A DNA stretch of 64,000 nucleotides from Theropithecus gelada (Eukaryota; Chordata; Mammalia; Primates; Cercopithecidae): NCBI RefSeq assembly GCF_003255815.1, contig NC_037672.1:107336686-107400685 (forward strand). Reading direction: 5' to 3'. Made by a program: the position numbers and the translations under genes. Shown one piece after another: positions 33,141 through 48,400 of this stretch. A model generated the notes under the pieces. That model was not told the DNA's origin, did not search any database, and saw only the letters and a program-made list of their open reading frames with translations. How positions within the stretch are numbered: position 1 is the stretch's first letter; each line of letters opens with the position of its first letter.

Positions 33141-36100
33141 TATTTAGAGTGTGTTTATTAAATGAAACCCATTTTTTGAAGTAGAAAGGAATAACTAAAA
33201 CACAGTGAATTGCAGATCGAAAAAAGGATTTATTTGTATTACTGATCTTTTAAAAAATAGGCTGCTGTAGCAGTACTTTAAGAGTATTTACAAATTAACA
33301 CCCCCTTTCAAAACTTTGGCCTTTTATGTATGAGAAGATAGCTCTGTATTTCCCTTTTGTATTTTAATACATAAATCAGTTAAGCTGTTTCTCTAATTGC
33401 AATTAATAATTGATTTAAAACTTTTCCATGTTAGTAACGTGTTAAAGATGGAGTAGCTCTGTTCAAGTGAAAAACTGTAGCAAGAAATTTTTAAAAAGCA
33501 GTTACTTTTTCTCATCCAACATGAATATTAAAAGTTTTACTGAATGTTATTTTTACTTTTTTAAAGGGACTCTAAAAGTTTAAGGTGTTATTGACTACAC
33601 GTGAATATTTGATTGCATACTACATGTTCAGATTGCTGGGTAAGGATGTTAAAAATGAAATTAGTTTTGGTCACCATTGCTAGTGAATGTAAAGAAATGA
33701 CTGTGGTAGCAAGTTAGAATGATGTGATAGCCATTTACCCTGCCATTCATTTTTCACTTCTCAGAAGGAATGATGTTTCTGTATCATTTGTTAAATTATC
33801 AACATGCTCATGGAGGAATGCTCTTGAATGCTTATTTCAGGAGCATACAGTGTTGTCTTTGTCAGTATTTGGGGTTTTATCTTTTTTTGATTGATGGAAT
33901 TGCAGCAGAATGAATTAATATATATGAGGAGCAAATGTGTTGAAAATTACAGTTTTTACAGTAGTAGGCAGTTATGCTTTTACAGTTTAGGACAGGAGAT
34001 TATTTGATTTAAAACTGTGGTGATGAAATTTTCATGCAGTGTTAGGGCCAGGGTTTTTGCTTTTGGTTTGGAAAAGATGTTAGTGAGCACCAAAGGGTGA
34101 TGGCATTGTCCCAAGGACAAATAATAATAGTGCAACATTTCTACAGTTTTTTTTTAACATTAAAAATAAATCTAAAATGGCAATAATGGAGATAATGTAT
34201 ATTTCAGTAGACAAACCACTTGGAGATTTTACCTTTTAGCTTATGCATATCTTTTGGTCACTGGCCATCTTTAAGCTTTTATCTCCACATCTTTTCCCTT
34301 TTTTTCCTTATAGTTTCTGTTTTTTTGAGATAGAGTTTTGCTCTTATTTCCCAGGCTGGAGTGCAATGATGCAATCTTGGCTCACTGCGACCTCCACCTT
34401 CCAGGTTCAAGCGATTCTCCTGCCTCAGTCTCCTGAGTAGCTGGGATTACAGGCATGTGCCACCATACCCGGCTAATTTTGTATTTTTAGTAGAGACGGA
34501 GTTTATCCATGTTGGTCAGGCTGGTCTTGAACTCCTGACCTCAGGTGATCTGCCTGCCTTGGCCTCCCAAAGTGCTGGGATTACAGGTGTGAGCCACCAC
34601 ACCTGGCCTAGTTTCTGGGTTTTTTGAGGCATTCATTTTGAATCAAATTCACATGTATTTCTAAGCCTTATCCCAATATAGCTTTTCTGTATCACCCATG
34701 AAGGAAGCATAAAAAAGAACTTCGAATGCACATACCTCATATCAAAATTTTCATCTGCAGCAGAAAGGTGACTATCTGAAATTACATATTTCTCAGTTTT
34801 TAGAATAATTATTTCTGGAAACGTTGTCATGGATGCTACAACTAGGTATACCTTATTATAGAAAAGGAAGGTAGTATGACCCAAAGCAAATTCAGAAATT
34901 CTGAGTTTTATTTTGCATACCGAATGAAAGAAAAGACAGATTTTTTAAAGGGAGTGATTTCCTCTTGGGTATTATGTTTATTGCTCTAGGGTCATTTGAA
35001 GACACGATGCTGATGAGATTCGCTTTTCTAGTATAAGTATAACAACATTATATTTATAAAAATGTGAGTACTGGTAGCTATAAGATTTGGGACAGATAAA
35101 TCAACCTGTTCATCTTGAGTTTATACACATGCAAGATAACTGAGGCAAAAGGATTGTCTTAGGCTTCTCCTGTGCCATTCTAGGATTTATGAAATTAAAC
35201 TAAGTGGGTAAATATAGCCCTCTAGTGGTTCTATTTTATGCTTACACTATTAACTTTGGTGCATCTAAGCATTTCTCTAATGTTTACTGATTTTAAGAAA
35301 CTGAGGAGAATCAGATTTTAATAATGTTAATAACATAAAGAATATGGGGAAAAGGTAATAGGGATACCTTATCATTCTAACAAAATATGTTCAGGTTAGT
35401 TTTCAGGTTCTAATGCAATAATCCAGAATATTTTTATTCTGTACTTTACAATATCAGTGATTGAATTCAGATGCTTTGGCAAAGTATACAATGATTACTA
35501 TCAGATAATATTAATTACTCATGTGCATATCAAACTATAGGGGAAATTAACAGGTGGATGGTGGAGTTGATCATATTATATCCATGCTATGAAATAGCTA
35601 CTAATAAATTAGACTATTAGATTCTGAGTTTATTGACTTGGAATTTATAATACAGCCTTAGGGGAAAACAAGTTGCATTATACATATACACATATATACT
35701 TATTTTTTTCCCCTCATTTTATTCACACAAGTGGAGGAAACCTCAAACACTTGTATGAATATATGTATAAGCAGAGAAAAACGTAAGAAAGGATATACAC
35801 CAAACAATACTGGTAACCTTTAGGAGAGTGAGATTTGGAAGTTGGAAGGAGACTACTTCTTTATTACTAATATTTAAATTGTTAAGAGAAAAAAAAAAAA
35901 AAAAAAAAGGAGCCGAAATGGAAAAACTGGAAGGGTCAACAGAAAACAGGGACCTTAATCCGAATAGTTTTAGAGGACTAAGGCTGGCTCTTAATTTCCA
36001 GCAAAAATCAGTTAAGTCTGATCCTATACTGATTTCCTGAGTTTGTTTATTGTTTAAATGGGATGTGTGTGCTTGATAATCTCCTTAGAAAGAAGACTGA

Positions 36101-36361
36101 TGCCCAAATAGGTTAAAATGTGTGGTGCTTGGTATTTCTTTTTGTTTTGCTAATAAGCTTTTCCCTTATTCTGGGAATTAAAATCCCTTCCTCTTTAGTC
36201 CAATTAAATCTGTTAAGGGAGGGCCTCTATGAAAAGGCCCTTCTTTGAGATCTCTAAGTGGAAATGATTGGTCCTGAAAAATCTTTCCTCAGTAGCTCGT
36301 AAAACTGTTCATAATTATCGAAGGCTTATTATGAAGTGTGTCTCGGTATCTTCCCTCCAAA
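33141..36361. other. GAR1-RRH intergenic region
   Basis: About 3.2 kb with one minus-strand Alu and an A-run (35888-35908). The last 250 bp before RRH should contain its retinal pigment epithelium promoter: a small perfect inverted repeat AGGGCCT...AGGCCCT (36220-36241) and no TATA box that I would trust. No other gene was recognised. Confidence 0.6.
34320..34608 (-). mobile_element. Alu, minus strand
   Basis: Full-length Alu between GAR1 and RRH, head at 34608. Confidence 0.94.
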
Positions 36362-36467
36362 ATGCTAAGAAATAATTTAGGCAACAGTTCAGACTCTAAA
36401 AATGAAGATGGCTCGGTCTTTTCACAGACTGAACACAATATTGTTGCAACTTACTTGATTATGGCAG
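36362..36467 (+). CDS. RRH: RRH exon 1
   Basis: 106 nt, extracellular N-terminus and start of helix 1 (TYLIMAG). Donor GTATGG at 36468. Confidence 0.97.
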
Positions 36468-39400
36468 GTATGGATGTTTAATTAACAGTTATCTTTCTTT
36501 AGAATAGGCGAAGAAAGGCAGAAGTTTTCAGCATAAGGCATGCATTGTTTCAGGTTCCATATTATTGGCCAACCTCGACAAGTCATTTATCCTGACTTGG
36601 CTTGCTCGTTGGTAAATGAGGATGACGATATTCTATTTCTGGGCTGTAAAGATCAAATAAGAGAATGTGGGTGAAAGAATAAGTGAAAACATTGTTAGTG
36701 ATGGCTATTGTCACAGGTTATTTTGAATTTTGATAAATAACATAAGAGCAGTGAAGTGGGGCTGAGAAAAGTTTTCTATGTAATAAATAGTTCTTTTATA
36801 AAAACCTATGTATTTGGTTACTGCATTGTCAAAGTTTTTATTGGAGAAGAGTATGCACCATGGCAAAAAGGTATTTTTAGCATCATTTACTATTCTTATA
36901 TATAACCCTCATATTTTTGTTATTGGTGGTAGAATTTAGCTAAGGACTTAAAGGTTCTGGAAAGAAAAAGTCCTAAGAAGACAGAGCAGAGTATATTGTC
37001 ATTGAGGACAGAGTCTGAAAATTCAGCTTGTTCCAGAATGCTTATTGGAAAACTCTTGAGTTTTGGATTTCATCTTTTAGTATATTTGCAACTGTGAGCA
37101 AGTTTCTTCTCCTTTTTGTTCTTACATTTTCTCATCTGTAAAACAAGCATAAGAATCAGTTACCTGTCATGATTGTTATAAGGAGAAAATTAAGTGACAC
37201 ATAAATGCCATATAGTAGGTGTTGGACAAATATTTGTTTCTTTTTCCCTTTCCTCCTCACATATTCACTGATGTAAAGGATTGTTTGCAGAAAAAAAGGG
37301 ATGGGGGAATGACAGTAGAAACTTTTTATCTTTTAATGTGTCATTGAATTGTGTAACTTTTGTATTGAGTAATCACTTAATTTTCAACTTTAATGAGTTT
37401 TAGAATTAACTGTGTTATATTGAGTTCATTATTTTTTGCATTGACTTTTATAAAAATTTTCAAACATATTCAAAAGTAGAGTGAAAAGTATAACACATCA
37501 TCCTATACCCAGTTTATAATTGTTTAGTTTCTTATAATTCAGCGTATTACTTCTAGTGCTAGAAATTGAGCTCCTCAGTTAAGTTTTGTGATTTTAGTGA
37601 CGTGTTATCTTGTTCATTTGAATACCTCTGTATGATAAGTACTAGACAAGTTCTAATTTTTTTGTAATTGCAAAAAAGACTGAGACAATCTCATAACAAT
37701 TACATGGAAATACCTTGTATACAAGTATTTGGTTTAGTTATTTGTAGATGAGCAAAAAAAAAAAAAAAAAAAAAAAAAACCAACTCAAACTATCCTTTTT
37801 TGACCTGGTTACAAAATTAGCATGCAGAAAATATTCTACTTAGTTCTTATCTCCGTAACAGTAGTAATAATAGTAATCTTACTACTGCTACTAAGTTATT
37901 TGAATACTTGCTATATACCAAGCACTGTTGTAAAACCTTACACATACAGAATAATTCATCCTTACACTAATTCAGTAAGTTACTCTTCAGTTTTATTTCT
38001 CTAGTTTATATAGATGAAGAGCTTAAGAAACTTGTCCAACACACACATCTACTAAGTAGCTACAGCAGGATTTGAACCCAGGCATTTTGGTTCTACAGCC
38101 CTCACATATAAATCCGAGTCAGCTTTATCAAGGTATATACAATGAGTGTGTGTTATTTGCTTGTGTTTCTGGTGGATCCACTGAAGAAAGCATATCTGAC
38201 CTCTTTATGCTTTTGTTCTGCCCCTGCATCAAGCATCTATTTTTCTTTAAATCCCCTAACTTTCCTCCTTTAACAAAACTCACGTAAACTCGCAAATCAA
38301 AACCAAAACTATGAGGAAAGGGTGTAGTGAAAGCATTTATTTCATTTGTTACTTTTACCAAGAGCCTATTTAGATTTTTTTGTTTTTTATTTAATGGTTA
38401 ATTTGATATTTCATTTAGATTTTGGCTCCTATAAACTGTTACAACTTCCAGTGCAACAGACGTTTTGTTAATTTATTGTGTCATTGAACACTCTCCCTTT
38501 CCCCAATTAAGGCTGGGAGGTAAGAGCACATGGTGAATTTGAGGATCTGAAATAAATCATTATGGATGAACTGTAAAATGAAGGGTAAGAGATAGATTGA
38601 AAAAGATGGCTGAGTACCAGACAGTGACAAGCCATGTAAGTATTAAAGGTGACAGGGAGTCACTGAAGCGTTTGAAACGAGAGTGACATGATCTGATTTG
38701 CATTTTAGAAATGTGCTATAGTGGTAGCTAAGAGACCACATAGGAGGCCATTGCAGTGATTCTGAGGAGGGAGTAATGGCAGTGAGGACAGAAGGAAGTA
38801 GATACATTCAAGAGCTAGAAGGTAGAATTGATGAATGGATGATGGGATTGTGGGAAAAGGAGAGAAGTATCGAAGATGACGCCTAGGTTTCTTTTTTGAG
38901 CTACTGAATTGATGGTGATGCTCTTCATCAAGATAGGAACACACTTGGGGAAGAATAGGTTTGAGACAGGAGAAAAAATCTCTCAGTTCAATTTGAGAGG
39001 TGTTCAATAAAAAGCTGGACGTATGGGTTTGAGTGTCCGGAGGCTGAAAAGTATCAGGGTATAGCCTTGGGTATGAAGAAATCACTCACAGTATGTGTTA
39101 AATGTGAAAAGAAAGGGGTCTAGGACAGAAGGTTGGACAATGCACATATTTAATAAGACACAGATGGAGAAACAAAGGCCAGGAAGTAGATCAAGAAGAG
39201 TCTGTTGAAGAGATTGGATAGAAGTCACAGAAGACAAGAGGGAAAATGTTTCAAGAGTGAAGGAGAAGTCAACATCAAGTGCTGCTTAGCATTTAGACTG
39301 ACTGTGAGATGGGACTTAACTAAAATCTAACGACTAGGTGATCTATTATATACCCATTAGAAGACCTACAGCTGTGGAAACAAGGCAGCGTGCTTGGCAC

Positions 39401-42400
39401 AGCTGCAGAGAGAATGGGCTAAACTGCTTACTTCATACCCCCCATTATTTGTAAGACTCCCAGAATTATAGTTCCTTTGTTCTGGTTGCGTACTTGGTAG
39501 GCATCAATTTACTGCACTGTTTTTATCTAACTTTAAAAACAAATCATTGAATTTGTAGCTAGCCCACAAAGTCTTCATTTCATTAAATTCTTTGGAGTAT
39601 ATCTTGTATACATGCTACAATCCTAGATGCTAAAAATAGGGCCAAAGATTCATCAAATTTTCTGTCATTGTGTTCTAATTGTCTTGAAGGAATGATAGAA
39701 ATTAAGCAATATGGGTTTTAGTTGTAGCCCACTTATTAAATAAATAAAGCGTATGTCACATATTCAAAAACCACAGAAATCATGAGGAGCCTGAAATCTA
39801 CACGAAAAGACTAGGAAAAGTAACAGTTAAATTATATAGCGTTACATAAGACTAAGTTAATCATAAGCAAGTGGTTTGGAAATTGAGGGAGGAGAGGATA
39901 GTGTGGGTAAGAGAAGGCTTAGGGGCTTGAACTGGTTTGAAGGATGGATGGCATTTGGATAGGCAGAGGGAAGGAGCAGGGTGCTCCAAGTGGGAGAAAT
40001 ATGAGTCAAGCATGGTGTATCTGGGGAAAAACTGGAATGGAGAGTTCGCTTGACAAGTGTAGAAATGTGCTTCTGGAGAGTGACAACAGATTGAGGCAAA
40101 GAGCCTGGAATATCAGGTTGAGACATTTGGATTTTTATCCCACAGCCAGTGGGGAATATTACAAGTTTTGGGGAGGAGAAGAACCATGGTTAAGTCTATG
40201 TTATAGCAAGCTGATTCTGCCAGAAGCAAGAAGGGGAAAAGAACAGGAATCTGGAAGGTTAGTGTAACAGGCTAAGGCAGAAGTTCTGACTGAAGTGCCA
40301 ATATATGATAAAAGTTTTTACTGAGCTGATGTTGTTGTATGTTGGTGCTTGGAAACTGTCCCTCTCTGACAATAATTGGGGATCGATCATCAAGTAATTC
40401 TTTTCTCGATGGGGAACTCAACTCTATTCCTGCTTGTTGCACAACCCTCCTTTAGTCTCTAACAATCCAGTAATGATTCTAGCTTCTTGACTGAAATCTA
40501 CTCACACCCCACCCCCTCACACCCCTTTAGGATCTAGTACAGCCCATATCTGGCTTATGCCCTTTACAGCATGTAGGGGATGATAAACATGCACATCCAG
40601 TACACTCAACAGTATTTCTCAGTGTAAAATAATACAGTGGCATTCTGGTTAATAAGTTTAGTTATCCGTCTACCTCAATGCAACCAGTCTGGGGCACTGA
40701 CAACACTGAGGTTCTGGACCTGCAAGCAAAGAGTCAGAAACTTAATTAAGGTGGTATCAGCTGTGAGGCTTCTCTATGGACCAAAAAGCTGGCTCAACTT
40801 CCTCTCTGGATAGACAAGTCTTGTAGTATGCATTCTTCTATTGGGGTAGGGGTGTGCTTGTGTGTGTGTGTGTGTCTCTGTGTGTGTGTTGGAATGAAGA
40901 ATTTGGATATGTTGAGTTTCAAGAAATACTGGAATAGTCATATAATCTTACATATGGTAGATGCTTAGTAAATGACAATGAGTTGAATGAAAAATAATAT
41001 GGAACTGGAGCTTGTGTCATGGCTGAAAATAGTGACAAAAGTGCTGTGAGGATAGAATGATAATTGAAGCTTGAGAAAGGCAACTATGGAAAAAGAAGAG
41101 TCCCAGGCCCCAGGAAGGAAGAGGAGGAAGTTAAGCTGCCAAAAAGAGGGTATGGTCCATCATATATTTGTCCCAAAAATCAGCAGGAATGGTATGAAAG
41201 CCAGTGAAGGAGTTTCAAGGACAGTTCACTCAGTAGCGATGACATTAAAACCAGCCTTCAGTGCTGCCTTGTGCAATTGGCAGATTCTTTGTGTTTTAAT
41301 TTTCTCATTTCTATTTCACAGAAGGGATGTGAAGATGTTACAGTTTTAAGAACAGCAGGAGCTCTTCAAATAAACGATCTGTTATGTTTTTAAAGGGGCT
41401 TAAATATTTAATTTTGAGTCTACTTTGAAACATTCAAATTAAACAAAATGCATCATATTTTTGTGTGTGTTCTCAGGTATGATAAGTATTCTCAGCAACA
41501 TAATAGTTCTGGGCATCTTCATTAAGTACAAGGAACTTCGGACACCCACAAATGCAATTATTATTAACCTGGCTGTTACTGATATAGGGGTCAGTAGCAT
41601 TGGCTATCCCATGTCTGCTGCCTCAGATCTGTATGGAAGTTGGAAATTTGGATATGCAGGCTGTCAGGTATTGGAGATCATTGGAATGAAAGCAAAACAA
41701 ATAGATCAAAGAAATGTAAATTTAAATGTCTAAAAAGAATCCCAAGAGTTTAAATCGAAAAAGATATTGTAGGATAATAGACACAGCACTTTTACAGAAA
41801 AGAACTTCAGAAGTGACTAGCAGTATATTGTTTAATAAGAGAAATAAAACCACCAACCATTGTTATATTTTCAAAATTCTCCCAACCCAAAGGAAGAAAC
41901 AAACAAAACAACTAGCATTCAACTAAAGAAGAGTGCTGATTTGCATATTTAAATGAAATGTGCATATTGCAAATTGAAAAAGAAATACCCTGCTTTCATC
42001 TGAAACAATATTTAGTGATTTAATCATATTATGAAAGACAGTTAAGTCACCATGTTGTTGAATTTTTTTCCTATAGAAAGTCCTCCATGAGAATTGTTAC
42101 TAAATGCATTTGTTATTTTTTACTAAAAAGGAAATGAGTTAATATTAATTTGCTTTAATATAGTAGGCAAATATTACTTTTGGCCTAATTCTTTTAGCGG
42201 TTTACTATTATAAGCTAAAAACTATAGAGAATTAAATGAAAGTAGTAGTGAATACTGAATATCCACGTAAGTACCAACCAGTTTTGTTAAGTCTTACTGT
42301 TCCTCAATCTGTGCTTCAGATTGTTTTCCTTTTTAAAGACATAAAACTATACAGATAATGATGAAGGCCATGGCATACCATCCTCAATCTTATTCCTGTC

Positions 42401-45400
42401 ATGAATGTTTTCCTATCTTATATATTTGCACATAAACCAGATACTGTCTGAATACTTTAGGTTTTGTGTAAATGATATAACATTGTTTGCATTATGTGAT
42501 TTCCTTTCATTGTTCTATATTATGTTTTTGAGGTTTATCCATGTTGAGGGATATGGCTGTAAGTCATTCATTTTGACTGCTATACAATATTTCATTTTAT
42601 GAACATAGATAGCCCAATGTACTTTTTCATTTTACTCTTATTGGACACTTGTTCCCATTTTTTTTTCTATCACAGAGAAGGCTTCAATAAATGTTCTTAT
42701 ATACGTCTCCTTCTGCAATATGTGAGTTTCTTTAGACACATTACCTAGGAGTGGAATGGCTTAAGTTGTAGAGAATGTTCATCTTCAACTTTATCAGAAG
42801 TAGCCAAATTGCTGTCCAAAATAGTTATTCAAATTATGAGAACATCTATTACTCCACATTCTCTTTAATACTTGGGATTGTCAGACTTTTAAATTTTCAT
42901 TTTCAAGAGTGTAAAATGCCATCTTATAATCAGCATTTCTTTGAATATTTATTGTGGTTGCATGTCTTATGTTATAAACATTCAAATGCCAGTGGGCTTT
43001 TGTGCATACCCCATTCATTCTGGCCATTTTTCTATTGAGTTTGTCTTTTTCTCCTGTTGAATTGCCCATCTTCTGAATACTAGTCTTTTGCTGGTTTGTG
43101 GTTGTTCTGCACTCTGTTCATAGAGTGTTGTAACGAAATTTCACTGTAAGTCTTAAAATTTTGAAAAAAGTTCATTTTAGTTAATGAAATTACAAAATAC
43201 TTTCCATAAATTTTTATTAAACTAGTTATAATTTGACAATGAAGATGTCTTTTAAAGTAGTAAAAAACATTTAGTATATTTGAGATATATTCTAACAATG
43301 GTACAAAAATCTAAATGTTTCTTGGGAGGGTGTTTACAATGGTAGAGTATTTTCAATTTTGGTTTTCAGGTTTATGCTGGATTGAATATTTTTTTTGGAA
43401 TGGCAAGCATTGGATTACTCACTGTCGTGGCCGTGGACCGATACCTGACCATCTGCCTTCCTGACATAGGTACAACACTTTTCTCAGCTTTCTTAATGAA
43501 TCCATTTCTTGACTAATGGCCACTCAATATATACGCTAAAATATAAACCTAATGGTTTGTAGTTAGGGTCAGTTTTATTTCTCTGGCAAAAATTGTTCAA
43601 ATGTTTCAATGGCTTCCTATTGTACTTAGAATAAAATCCAAATTTCATAAGGTCATTCACACTTTGAGGTATGGACCAAGCCCAAAGTGAGGTCTTCGTA
43701 TCCACTGTTTTGCTAGGTCTGGAAAGCTACTCTTCCTGCTTATCCTCTGACTGATTCTTTTCTCATTTAGGTTTTAGCTTAAATGTCATTTTTTTCCAGA
43801 ATGTGAACTTATGTAGATAGGCTTGGTAAAAAGGGAGAACATATTTGTTACTTTTATTTGGCGTTACATGCATGTTTTGGCTCCTGAGGCCCACCAAAGT
43901 GCTCTGTAAAGAATCTACTTGATAACACTTATGAATCAAGCAAGTTTAAAAAAGTGAGTCCTATTAATGGCAAATGCTGCTAATATTTCCTATGCTTGAT
44001 AATAGGGAGAAGAATGACCACCAACACATACATTGGCATGATTCTGGGAGCCTGGATCAATGGCCTGTTTTGGGCTTTGATGCCTATCATAGGGTGGGCT
44101 AGTTATGCCCCAGATCCTACTGGTGCTACTTGTACCATAAACTGGAGGAAAAATGATAGGTAAGGGAGAAGTTTACACTTTATAATCAAATGCTTCTAGT
44201 GTAGACATTTTCTCACCCCTTCAAATTTAAGCTCACATCATGTGTTCCTCATATAGAAGGTGGCAAAGTGCTTCCTCGGTAGTGATAATGTGATTCTAGC
44301 AAAAGTCGGAATTGAGAAAAGTGACTTATGCTTGTTTGCAAGTAAAGGTCATCCATCTCACTGTGTCTCCTTTACCCCATTCCTTCCTCCCTCCCCTGTG
44401 TTCTCTCTTAAAGCAGCAATGCAGGGTACCAATCACCCTTCCAATATTTGCACATCTCAAAGGTAGGATCATGAGCAGGAAAAGGGTTAGTGAAGCTAGA
44501 TAGAGTGTGCGGCTCTGGCAAAAGCCCAGGCTGCCTCTCTGCTGTCTTTTCAAGATGGTCTGGTGTCCAAGCACATTCTGAGAACTGCATAGCAAAAGTA
44601 CAGTCACTGCAGAGATTTACCTGCTAGTTAGTGAGGCTTCTATATATTTTCCAGGAACAAGAGGATATTTTAGTTCATTAAAGGAAATGAAGGATGACTT
44701 AAAAATGAACAGAAAATTTCTAAATCTCAAACCAGATCTAAATCTAAAATTTTTTCTGCAGATTCAAAAAGTAAAGGCTAGGCACAGTGGTTCATGCCTG
44801 TAATCCCAGCACTTTGTGAGGTTGGGGCAGGAAGATCACTTCTGCCCAGGAGTTTGAGTCCAGACTGGGCAACATATTGAGACTCTGTCTCTACAAAAAA
44901 AAAAAAAAAAAAGTTGGGGGCGGAAATTTAGCTGGCTGTGGTGGTACATGCCTGTGGTCTCAGGTACTTGGTAGGCTAAAATGGAGATTGGCTTGAGCTG
45001 GGGAGTTCAAGGCTACAGTGAGACATGATTGCACCACTGCACTCCAGCCTGGGTGAACGAGCAAGATTCTGTCTTCAAAGCAATTAAAAGTAAATACTTT
45101 AGACTTTATAGGCCAGATGTCTCTATTACAGCTCTTCAACTCTGTCATCATCCTGTAAAAGCAGCCATAGCCAGCATGTAAATGAGGGCACATGGCTGTG
45201 TTCCAATAAAACTTTATTTACAAAGATGAGTAATAGGCTGGAATAGGCCTACAGTCCATAGTTTGCCAATTTCTGGCCTAAATGAACTAAAAGTCAAATA
45301 CACTTCTTAAACTATTTAATAATACAGTGACTACCAATATTATTTTTAATAATTATCTCCTCTTTCCCCTTTCCCTGCTTAGGACATTAAATGAGCAATC

Positions 45401-48400
45401 ATGATTGCCTTTTCTTATTTTCAGATCTTTTGTGTCTTACACCATGACGGTTATTGCGATAAATTTTATTGTGCCCTTGACAGTGATGTTTTACTGCTAT
45501 TACCATGTCACACTATCCATTAAACATCACGCTACCAGTGACTGCACTGAGTCCCTCAACAGAGAATGGTCAGATCAGATAGATGTAACAAAGGTAAGAG
45601 GCCAAAATCCTTGAAAAATTGTTGTCATGGAGCTTTTACCCACTCATAGTTGAAAGAGTCCCTGGGACCACTGCAGTCTTCTCTCCCTCATCTCCATCTC
45701 TCACTTCCCAGATCTTTCTTCTGTGTTTGCCTCCTTATTTTTTATTTTTTTGAAATGGAGTTTCATTCTTATTGTCTAGGCTAGAGTTCAATGGCACGAT
45801 CTCAACTCACTGCAACCTCCGCCTCCCTGGTTCGAGTGATTCTCCTGCCTCAGCCTCCCAAGTAGCTGGGATTAGAGACGCCCACCGCCATGCCCAGCTA
45901 AATTTTTTGTATTTTTAGTAGAGATGGTGTTTTACCATGTTGGCCAGGCTGGTCTTGAACTCCTGACCTCAGGTGATCCGCCCACCTTGGCCTTGCAAAG
46001 TGCTGGGATTACAGGGGTGAGCCACTGCGCCTGGCCACTTGCCTTCTTATTTCTGAATCATGTGCTGTTTGCTCTTTTGGATATATTTTTGGCCATCATC
46101 TCTTGATTTCCTACTGTGGGTGATGAGGATTTATTCTCTTACACCACCCACCTGCCCAACTCCTCCTCCATACCTTTCTCCCTCCTTATCTGTCAGTATA
46201 ATGTTAACAATATTTGGTTAGATAAAGAGGCTTTTTCTCTGCTGTCAGTATGTTTAAACACACCACAGATGTGATGAACCTTATCCTCTTCTTGGAGCCA
46301 TTCTCCTGGTTCCCTGGGGCCTCCTGCTCTGTTTTGAACTGATTGCTCCTGAGGACCGCTGCTCAGAAAGCCAACATCTTCAGGTCTCCCTTCATCATCA
46401 GCTCAGGATGCTTTCACCTCCTTCCAGGGTCAAATCCCCTGTTTTCTGGAATGCTTGTCTTCCTTTTTTTTCCCTTCTTGTTCTTAGTTTATTTCCTCTG
46501 ATTTGGTGGAAAACATTCTTCAATTAATTCCTGAAGTTATGGGAGAGGTAATATTTTTAAGACTTTGCATGACTGAAATTGTCTTAATTTTAGTATCATA
46601 TTGACTGACTGTTTGCCTGGTCTAGAATTCTAGGTGCAAAAGTAATATTCAAAGAGTTTTGAAGGTATCACTCTGTGTCTCCTAGCTTCCAGTATTGCTG
46701 CTACAAAGGCTGATGGCATTCTGGTGGTTGATGCTCTGTGGTGATCTGTGAGTTTTCTCTGGAAGCTTATAGGATCTTCTCTATGTCTCTAGTTCTCTGA
46801 AAATGTATACTGATGCACCTTGGTATGAGTATTTATCCAGCACTGGGTACTTGGTGAGTTCTTTCAGTGTGGAGACTCCCATCTTGCTCTTCTAGGAGAT
46901 TTCTCTCATGATTTCTCTGATGATTCCAGTCCCTCTGGTTTTTTCTCTTCTCTTTCCCTGGAATTCCTTTTATTTAGATATTTAATTTGCTAGATTTATC
47001 TTCTAATTTTCTTAAATTTTCTCTCCTATATTGTCTATTTTTGTTTGTCTCTTTTGTGGTGGTTGTTTGTTTCTTTTTGTTTCTACTTTCTGGGAGATTT
47101 GCTTAATCATATCTAGGTCTAGGATAAGGGTGAGGATAGTGAAGGTCAACCCTTGGGTGCAAAATGCAAGCAAGCCCCAAAAAACTCATTAATAAAAAAA
47201 AGTGGCTTAATCTAGTACTTAAAAAAGTTAACGTAAAAATTATGTTGAACAAAATAGAAATTTTAAATAAAAACAGGATCTGACCCTGCACCTATATAAT
47301 TCACCTGATTCACCTTCCCTTGATCCTAACCTGATAATATCATACAACCTTTCTATTACATTTTTAACATTCTACTCTCACTTTTACAGATAGGGTAAAA
47401 ACCATTAAAAATAATTCCAACTTTTATTTTAAGTTCAGGGGTATATGTGCAGGATGTGTAGGTTTGTTACATAGGTAAATGTGTGCCATGGTGGTTTGCT
47501 GCCCAGATCATCCAGGTATTAAGCCCATCCATCCATTAGCTGTTCTTCCTGATCCTCTCCCTCCTTCCTCCCTCTACCCTCTGACAGGCCCCAGTGTGCG
47601 TTGCTTCCGCCGTGTGTCCATGTGTTCTCATTAAGTGTGAGCACACATAAGTGTGCTCCCACTTATAAGGACAATATATGGTATTTGGTTTTCTGTTCCT
47701 GCATTAGTTTGATAATGGCCTCCAGCTCCATTGATGTCCCTGCAAAGGACATGATCTCATTCCTTTTTATGGCTTCATTGTACCACATTTTCTTTATCCA
47801 GTCTACCATTGATGAGAATTTAGGTTAATTTCATGTCATGTCCATGATTGCTATTTTGAATAGTGCTGCAATAAACATACATCTGCATGTGTCTTTATAA
47901 TAGAATGATTTATATTCCTTTGGGTATATACTCAGTAAAAGAATTGCTGGGACAAATGGTATTTCTGTCTCCAGGTCTTTGAGGAATTGCCACACACAAT
48001 CTTCCACAATGATTGAACTAAGTTATACTCCCACCAAGAGTGTAAAAGTGTTTTTTGTCACAATCTCACCAGCATCTGTTATTTTTTGACTTTTTATTAA
48101 TAGTCATTCTGACTGGTATGAGATGGTATCTCATTGTGGTTTTGATTTGCATTTCTCTAATGATCAGTGATGAGCTTTTTTTTTTTTCATGTTTGTTGGC
48201 TGCATGTATGTCTTCTGTTAAGAAATACCTGTTCATGTCCCTTGCCCACTTTGTAATGGGGTTGCTTGTTTTTTTCTTATAAATTTGCTTAAGTTCCTTG
48301 TAGATGCTGGATATTAGACCTTTGTCAGATGCCCAGATTGCAAAAATTTTCTCCCATTCTGTAGGCTGTCTGTTTACTCTGTTTATAGTTTCTTTTGCTG

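Noticed and set aside
41668..41733. Open reading beyond RRH exon 2
   Set aside because: The GT donor at 41668 and the exact continuation at 43370 restore the peropsin sequence; the read-through is intron.
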